A model generated the notes under the pieces. That model made no database searches. It was not told the DNA's origin and saw only the letters and a list, made by a program, of their open reading frames with translations. This document shows positions 62,599 to 64,000 of a stretch of DNA of 64,000 bases, piece by piece; positions within the stretch are counted from its first letter, which is position 1, and every line of letters starts with the position of its first letter. Source of the DNA: Streptomyces globisporus. GTDB lineage: Bacteria > Actinomycetota > Actinomycetes > Streptomycetales > Streptomycetaceae. The stretch is from the NCBI RefSeq assembly GCF_003501885.1, contig NZ_QWFA01000004.1, positions 1 through 64,000 of the forward strand. Direction: 5' to 3'. The position numbers were made by a program, and so were the translations under genes.

Positions 62599-64000
62599 CT
62601 ACGGGCACACCACCTCGTCGCCCGTCACCGTGCCGAACCGGCCCGTCTGACGAGTCTCCGCCTTCACCCGCTGCACCTTCGTGAAGTCCGAGCCCACCGT
62701 CACCCTCATCTGCGGGCCCTGACCCTTCACCGCCTTCAGCTCGCTCCCGGGCAGCGCCGTGGCCAGGGACTTCGCCGACCGGTCCCAGCGCGGGTCGTAC
62801 TCCACGAGCGTCCGCTTCAGCTCCCGCGCCTCCCCGTTGAGCGGGGCCTCGGTGGTGGAGAACCCGGTCGCGCGCAGCGCCTCGTCCACGGTCCGGCCGA
62901 GGCCGTCCTTCGGGGTCCCGTTGTAGACCTGCACCTTCACGTCCTTCGGTGCCACGTCGACCAGCTTCGCGGGCTGCTGCTGCGGGCCCGCCGCGGGCTT
63001 CGGCTGCGGCTTCGCCGGGGCCAGCGGCTTGTCCTCGCGCAGGGCCTGGAACAGCTTCTTCGCCTTCTTCGCGTCCCACTGCACCGTCGAGCCGATGCCC
63101 TTGACCGGGAAGCTGGGGTTGCCGATGGGCACGGACGCGAACTCCGACGAGGCGGGACCGAAGTCCTTCATCGCCTTGCCGAGCGCCAGCATCTGCTCCG
63201 TGCCGAAGCCCTTGTCGGCCCGGACCGAACCGAGCACCGACCCGGAGACCTGCTGGAACTTCACCGGGTTCAGCAGCACCCCGCTGCTCGTCGCCTGCTT
63301 GATCAGCGCCGCCATGAACTTCTGCTGGCGCTCCATCCGGCCCAGGTCGGAGGCCACGTCCACATGGCGCGAGCGGACGTACTGGAGCGCCTGGCCGCCG
63401 TCCAGTTCATGCGTGCCCGCGGGGAGGTTCAGCCCGGTGTACGAGTCCTTCATCGGCCGCGCCGTGCAGATCTTCACCCCGCCCACCGCGTCGACCGTCT
63501 TCATGAAGCTGGTGAAGTCGACCTCCAGATAGTGGTCGATCTTGACCTTGGTCATGCTCTCGACGGTCCGCACGGTCAGCGTGGGCCCGCCCTCCGCGTA
63601 CGCGGCGTTCAGCTTCACCGGGTGGCTCGCGTGGTGCTTGCCCGTGGTGCGGTCGGTGTGGGCCGGCATCTCGGCGTAACTGTCCCGGGGGAGGCTGACC
63701 ACGCTCGCCCGCTGCCGGTCGGCCGACAGATGGACCAGCATGATCGTGTCGGTGCAGTGGCAGGGCGCGCCGCCGAGCCGGTACTTATTCTTCTCGGCCT
63801 TGGTGATCGTGTCCCGGCCGTCGGTGCCGACGAGCAGCAGATTCGTGCCGTGGCCCCCCTCGGGACGGTTCTTCATGTCCCGGAACGGATCGACCCGGCC
63901 GATCCCGCCCTCCAGGCTGCTCACCACCGCGTGACCGATCCCACCCGCCCCCAGCACCAGCACCGAGAGGCCGGTGGCCACCCGCATGCCCCAGCGCGGC
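62599..64000 (-). CDS. LytR-CpsA-Psr family protein, 5' end outside window
   Basis: The frame stays open to the window edge; the first visible ATG (63987) would begin within the membrane segment (MRVATGLSVLVLGAGGIGHAVV), so the true start is upstream. The LCP domain carries NLLLVGTDGR, CTDTIMLVH, SLPRDSYAEMP, KLNAAYAEGGPTLTVRTVE and YVRSRHVDVASDLGR. A C-terminal LytR_C-type domain (about 360-460, VKVQVYNGTPKDGLGRTVDEALRATGF) is added, unlike the paralogue at 60559. The C-terminus has a single Cys in VVCP. Confidence 0.9.
   Translation of the reverse strand, partial: PRWGMRVATGLSVLVLGAGGIGHAVVSSLEGGIGRVDPFRDMKNRPEGGHGTNLLLVGTDGRDTITKAEKNKYRLGGAPCHCTDTIMLVHLSADRQRASVVSLPRDSYAEMPAHTDRTTGKHHASHPVKLNAAYAEGGPTLTVRTVESMTKVKIDHYLEVDFTSFMKTVDAVGGVKICTARPMKDSYTGLNLPAGTHELDGGQALQYVRSRHVDVASDLGRMERQQKFMAALIKQATSSGVLLNPVKFQQVSGSVLGSVRADKGFGTEQMLALGKAMKDFGPASSEFASVPIGNPSFPVKGIGSTVQWDAKKAKKLFQALREDKPLAPAKPQPKPAAGPQQQPAKLVDVAPKDVKVQVYNGTPKDGLGRTVDEALRATGFSTTEAPLNGEARELKRTLVEYDPRWDRSAKSLATALPGSELKAVKGQGPQMRVTVGSDFTKVQRVKAETRQTGRFGTVTGDEVVCP

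Overview
The window is high-GC (roughly 70% or more) chromosomal DNA of a Streptomyces or very close actinomycete. The evidence is the strong G/C third-position bias, the gene content (two resuscitation-promoting factors, DivIC, a σB-type sigma locus, LytR-CpsA-Psr proteins) and an intact tRNA-Leu(UAA) gene, bldA. The gene order resembles the core region of S. coelicolor around eno, as I recall it. It is mostly conserved core, with more accessory-looking blocks at about 25-28 kb, 39-44 kb and 55-60 kb. The window opens inside a TPR-like gene and closes inside a LytR-CpsA-Psr gene.

Region 0.6-13.4 kb: a SurA-like lipoprotein, mazG translationally coupled to a cytochrome P450, two Rpf muralytic proteins (the second, rpfA, behind a ydaO-type c-di-AMP riboswitch), eno, divIC, a DUF501 gene coupled to ppx/gppA, an NDH-2 gene with two Rex-like operators upstream, and a cyclopropane-fatty-acid-synthase-like gene.

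Region 13.4-24.6 kb: a MacB/FtsX-type ABC exporter pair, bldA, a Bax-inhibitor-1 protein, small unknown genes, a thiolase, an SGNH hydrolase and cystathionine beta-synthase. Nearly every unit ends in a strong GC hairpin.

Region 24.6-35.7 kb: an RpiR regulator, an operon of three Roadblock/LC7 proteins plus one DUF4388/winged-helix protein, an amino-acid permease, and a divergent histidine-utilisation operon (hutU, an M20 amidohydrolase, hutF, hutI). The middle Roadblock gene carries the only in-frame TTA codon I found by eye in the window, at codon 17, which links it to bldA in the same window.

Region 35.6-45.4 kb: a σB/σF-family sigma factor divergent from a STAS anti-anti-sigma and an RsbW-like kinase. 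These are followed by a four-gene operon of secreted, wall- or membrane-anchored proteins sharing a repeated Cys-pair domain and ending in LPRTG or LAATG sorting signals. Next come a small basic secreted protein and a POT peptide transporter.

Region 45.9-64 kb: a two-component system, a GtrA protein, purK-purE, an M19 dipeptidase, a GDSL esterase, UDP-glucose dehydrogenase, an acyl-CoA dehydrogenase, a frameshifted membrane-protein gene broken at a C8 tract, a methyltransferase coupled to a TmrB-like P-loop protein, a RibD/DHFR-like reductase, a second coupled methyltransferase pair, and two LytR-CpsA-Psr genes flanking a hot-dog thioesterase. Several transcripts look leaderless, with a TANNNT box 6-8 nt before the start codon.
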